From Chromobacterium sp. ATCC 53434 (lineage in GTDB: Bacteria > Pseudomonadota > Gammaproteobacteria > Burkholderiales > Chromobacteriaceae): 64,000 nucleotides of DNA. The notes under the pieces were generated by a model. That model did not search any database and was not told the DNA's origin. It saw nothing but the letters and a program-made list of their open reading frames with translations. A program made the translations under genes and the position numbers. Shown piece after piece: positions 61,791-64,000 of the stretch; positions within the stretch are counted from its first letter, which is position 1, and every line of letters starts with the position of its first letter. Where the stretch lies: assembly GCF_002848345.1 (NCBI RefSeq), contig NZ_CP025429.1, positions 1,364,001 through 1,428,000 of the forward strand, given 5' to 3'.

Positions 61791-62723
61791 ATGACGCAGA
61801 AAAAGTATCGTTTGGTGACGCGCAGCGATTTCGACGGCCTGGTGTGCGCGGTGCTGCTGAACGAGCTGAACCTGATCGACGAGGTGAAGTTCGCCCACCC
61901 GAAGGACATGCAGGACGGCAAGGTGGACATCGGCGGCGGCGACATCACCACCAATCTGCCGTATGTGGCCAAGGCCCATCTGGTGTTCGACCACCACCTG
62001 TCGGAGACGCTGCGCAACGCCACCGATGCCGACAACTACGTCATCGATCCGCGCGCGCCGTCGGCGGCGCGGGTGGTGTACAACCATTATGGCGGCAAGA
62101 AGGCCTTCCCCGGCATCAGCGACGAGATGATGGAGGCGGTCGACAAGGCCGACTCGGCGCAATTCAGCATCGAGGAAATCCTCAATCCCAAGGGCTGGGT
62201 GCTGCTGAACTACCTGATGGACGCGCGCACCGGCCTGGGGCGCTTCCGCGAGTTCAGCGTCAGCAATTTCCAGCTGATGATGGATTTGATCGGCTACTGC
62301 CGCAACCACTCGATAGAGGAGATCCTGCAACTGCCTGACGTGCAGGAGAGGGTGGCGCTGTATCGCGAGCACGAGACCGAGGCGAAGGCGCAGATCCTGC
62401 GCTGCGCGCGCGCGCACGGCAATGTGGTGGTGCTGAACCTGCTGCGCGAGGAAACGATACACCCAACCAACCGCTTCATGGTCTACGCGCTGTTCCCGGA
62501 CTGCAGCGTGTCCATCCACGTGATGTGGGGCCTGAACCGGCAGAACACCGTGCTGGCGGTCGGCAAGTCCATCGTCAACCGCAGCTCGCACTGCAATATC
62601 GGCGCGCTGATGCTGCAATACGGCGGCGGCGGGCACGACGGGGCCGGCACCTGCCAGGTGGGGCACGATCAGGCCGAGGACGTGCTGGACGAGTTGATCG
62701 CCCGCATCCGCGGCCTGGGGTGA
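61791..62723 (+). CDS. DHH-DHHA1 phosphoesterase family protein
   Basis: 310 residues. DHH motifs TRSDFDGLVCAVLL (D-x-D), VFDHHLSE, and the DHHA1 terminus with GGGGHDGAGTCQV. These are exopolyphosphatase, oligoribonuclease or cyclic-dinucleotide hydrolase relatives. The middle region is less conserved and gives no substrate hint. It follows yigZ by 30 bases. The stop is two bases from the stop of the convergent HAD gene. Confidence 0.92.
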   Translation: MTQKKYRLVTRSDFDGLVCAVLLNELNLIDEVKFAHPKDMQDGKVDIGGGDITTNLPYVAKAHLVFDHHLSETLRNATDADNYVIDPRAPSAARVVYNHYGGKKAFPGISDEMMEAVDKADSAQFSIEEILNPKGWVLLNYLMDARTGLGRFREFSVSNFQLMMDLIGYCRNHSIEEILQLPDVQERVALYREHETEAKAQILRCARAHGNVVVLNLLREETIHPTNRFMVYALFPDCSVSIHVMWGLNRQNTVLAVGKSIVNRSSHCNIGALMLQYGGGGHDGAGTCQVGHDQAEDVLDELIARIRGLG

Positions 62724-62724
62724 G

Positions 62725-63384
62725 CTACAGCGAGCGTATCAGCGCCAGCGCCTGGTGCAGGTCGCCGCATACCGCCAGCGCGGCGGCGCGGTCCTCGGCG
62801 CTGGGGGAGAGCAGGTCCGGCACCATGATGACCCGGGCGCCGGCGGCCGCGCCGGCCTGCAGGCCGACGCTGGAATCCTCCAGCACCAGGCAGCGGCCGG
62901 GGGCGACGCCCAGCTTGGCCGCGACGTCCAGGTAGACGTCCGGCGCCGGCTTGGTGTGCTCGACCTCGTCGCCGGCGGTGCTGATCTCGAAAAAGGCGCC
63001 CAGCCCGCTGCGGGCGAGCTTCAAATCGGCGATCTGGCGCCGGGTCGACGTGGCCACCGCGCGCGGGATGCCTTCGGCGCGCGCCCACTCCAGCAATTCG
63101 ACGATGCCGGCCTTCAGCGGAATGTCCTCGTGCTGCAGCATGTGCGAGTAATGGCGGTGCGAGCCCTGTTGCAGCAGATCCGCCTGGCGCGAGTCGCCGA
63201 GATAGTCGGCGACGAAGCGCACGCAGCGGGCCATCGACATGCCGACCATCGCCAGCAGCATCTCCTCCTTGATTTCGATTCCCAGCTCGACGCCGGCGCG
63301 GCGCCAGGTCTCGTTGGAAATGCGTTCGGTGTCCAGCATCAGGCCGTCCATATCGAACAACAGCGCGTCGAAACTGCGGGGCAT
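62725..63384 (-). CDS. HAD-superfamily hydrolase (beta-phosphoglucomutase-like)
   Basis: 219 residues from ATG 63384 (MPRSFDALLF). HAD motif I LLFDMDGLMLDTE (Asp nucleophile and acid/base Asp), helical cap, motif II in VATSTRR, motif III K-P in KPAPDVY, and motif IV LVLEDSSVG. It is in the phosphatase/phosphomutase group with a C1 cap. Substrate unknown. The ATG is 36 bases inside the longest open frame, chosen because it begins the motif. Confidence 0.92.
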   Translation of the reverse strand: MPRSFDALLFDMDGLMLDTERISNETWRRAGVELGIEIKEEMLLAMVGMSMARCVRFVADYLGDSRQADLLQQGSHRHYSHMLQHEDIPLKAGIVELLEWARAEGIPRAVATSTRRQIADLKLARSGLGAFFEISTAGDEVEHTKPAPDVYLDVAAKLGVAPGRCLVLEDSSVGLQAGAAAGARVIMVPDLLSPSAEDRAAALAVCGDLHQALALIRSL

Positions 63385-63530
63385 TGCTTCTCCTGGTTCA
63401 TGGCGCGTGGCCGATTGCATTCGATTGTGCGGTCGCGGCGGCCCGCTGTCGAGTCGCGGCCGTCATCGGCCGCCGCGGCTCGGTATGGCTCTGGTATAGT
63501 GGACAGGTCACGGCAATGGGGGAGGATGAG

Positions 63531-64000
63531 GTGCGGTCGGTACTGATAGCGAATCCCAAGGGCGGCAGCGGCAAATCGACGCTGGCCACCAATCTGGCGG
63601 CCTATTTCGCCGCCGGCGGCAGCAAGGTGATGCTGGGCGACGTCGATCGTCAGCAGACCGCGTTGAACTGGCTGGCTCGACGCGATGCCGCCTTGCCCGG
63701 CATCGCCGGCTGGGAAGTGGAGCCGGACCAGCCGAAGCGCCCGCCGCGCGGCACCGAGGTGGTGGTGCTGGACAGTCCGGCCGGCCTGCGCGGCAAGAAA
63801 CTGTCCGCGCTGCTGTCCCAGGTCGGCCATGTGATCGTGCCGATACAGCCGTCGCCGTTCGACAGCTGGGCCGGCGAGGCCTTCTTCGAGCAGATGCTGG
63901 AGGAAAAGGCGATACGCAAGCAGAAGGCCTTCATGGCGGTGGTGGGGATGCGGGTGGACCCGCGCACGCGCTCGGCGCGGGAGTTGGAGCAGTTTCTGGC
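63531..64000 (+). CDS. ParA/MinD-family ATPase, N-terminal part
   Basis: The reading frame runs past the window edge. GTG 63531 lies six bases after GGAGG and gives MRSVLIANPKGGSGKST; an in-frame ATG at 63516 is possible. The deviant Walker A KGGSGKST (about residues 9-16), GDVDRQQTALNW (second Walker-type motif) and DSPAG are those of ParA-type partition ATPases. Orphan ParA-like proteins sort plasmid, chemoreceptor or other cargo. Its partner genes would lie downstream. Confidence 0.88.
   Translation, partial: MRSVLIANPKGGSGKSTLATNLAAYFAAGGSKVMLGDVDRQQTALNWLARRDAALPGIAGWEVEPDQPKRPPRGTEVVVLDSPAGLRGKKLSALLSQVGHVIVPIQPSPFDSWAGEAFFEQMLEEKAIRKQKAFMAVVGMRVDPRTRSARELEQFL

Overview
The window is a chromosomal segment of a high-G+C Gram-negative bacterium. 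Gene content (lateral-type flagellar genes, hopanoid synthesis, a secreted chitinase, several parvulins, RadA, LolD, NfeD and QmcA) and protein style point to the betaproteobacterial order Neisseriales, most likely Chromobacterium or a close relative. That assignment is inference from recognised families; no database search was possible. Coding density is high. I see no phage, CRISPR array, rRNA or complete insertion sequence.

Layout. 2-5303: distal part of a lateral-type flagellar operon in the order fliD-fliS-fliT/lafD-fliK-fliL-fliA-motA-motB, closed by a terminator. 5527-7749: a Crp/Fnr regulator, a compact inverted repeat, then flgM-flgN and a FlgJ-like muramidase lacking the rod-cap domain. 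7855-8101: tRNA-Ala, tRNA-Glu and tRNA-Ala (minus strand) with a shared promoter; another tRNA-Ala(GGC) lies at 16549. 8406-10626: polar amino-acid ABC transporter. 10623-16388 (minus): a 1606-residue CHASE/PAS hybrid kinase followed by a REC-GGDEF regulator. 16865-20619: hopanoid genes hpnC-hpnD-hpnE plus an SDR protein whose catalytic triad is lost. 20639-23399: lipoprotein, radA, ECF sigma factor and zinc-finger anti-sigma candidate. 23498-28386: DUF2325 protein under likely Fur control, solute-binding protein, EF-hand-like protein, UbiB-family kinase and NlpC/P60 hydrolase.

28448-33013: small conserved protein, the Lol lipoprotein exporter, an MscS channel fused by ATGA overlap to an orphan FixJ-type regulator, and nudB. 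33228-37090: two tandem cytoplasmic beta-propeller paralogues of unknown role and a nucleotidyltransferase. 37124-40171 (minus): gluconate block (MFS transporter, gntK, gntR) with two palindromic operators. 40294-49845: PaiB-like protein, possible trypsin-fold pseudoprotease, a 1390-residue PAS/GGDEF/EAL protein, small membrane protein, periplasmic binding-like protein, His-rich protein and a YafJ-type amidotransferase. 50082-55785: LysR with a divergent metallo-beta-lactamase-fold protein that lacks its zinc motif, DsbA-like protein, S41 peptidase and GH18 chitinase. 55808-61059 (minus): three parvulins, bolA, yciI, yciB, qmcA, nfeD and a 42-residue membrane protein. 61173-64000: YigZ, DHH phosphoesterase, HAD hydrolase and the start of a ParA-type ATPase.

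The genes group into motility (lateral flagellum and motor), second-messenger and two-component signalling, envelope homeostasis (hopanoids, Lol export, periplasmic folding, NlpC, MscS) and nutrient capture (amino acids, gluconate, chitin). The least explained parts are the tandem propeller pair, the MscS-regulator pair, the triad-less SDR in the hopanoid operon and the zinc-motif-less MBL protein.
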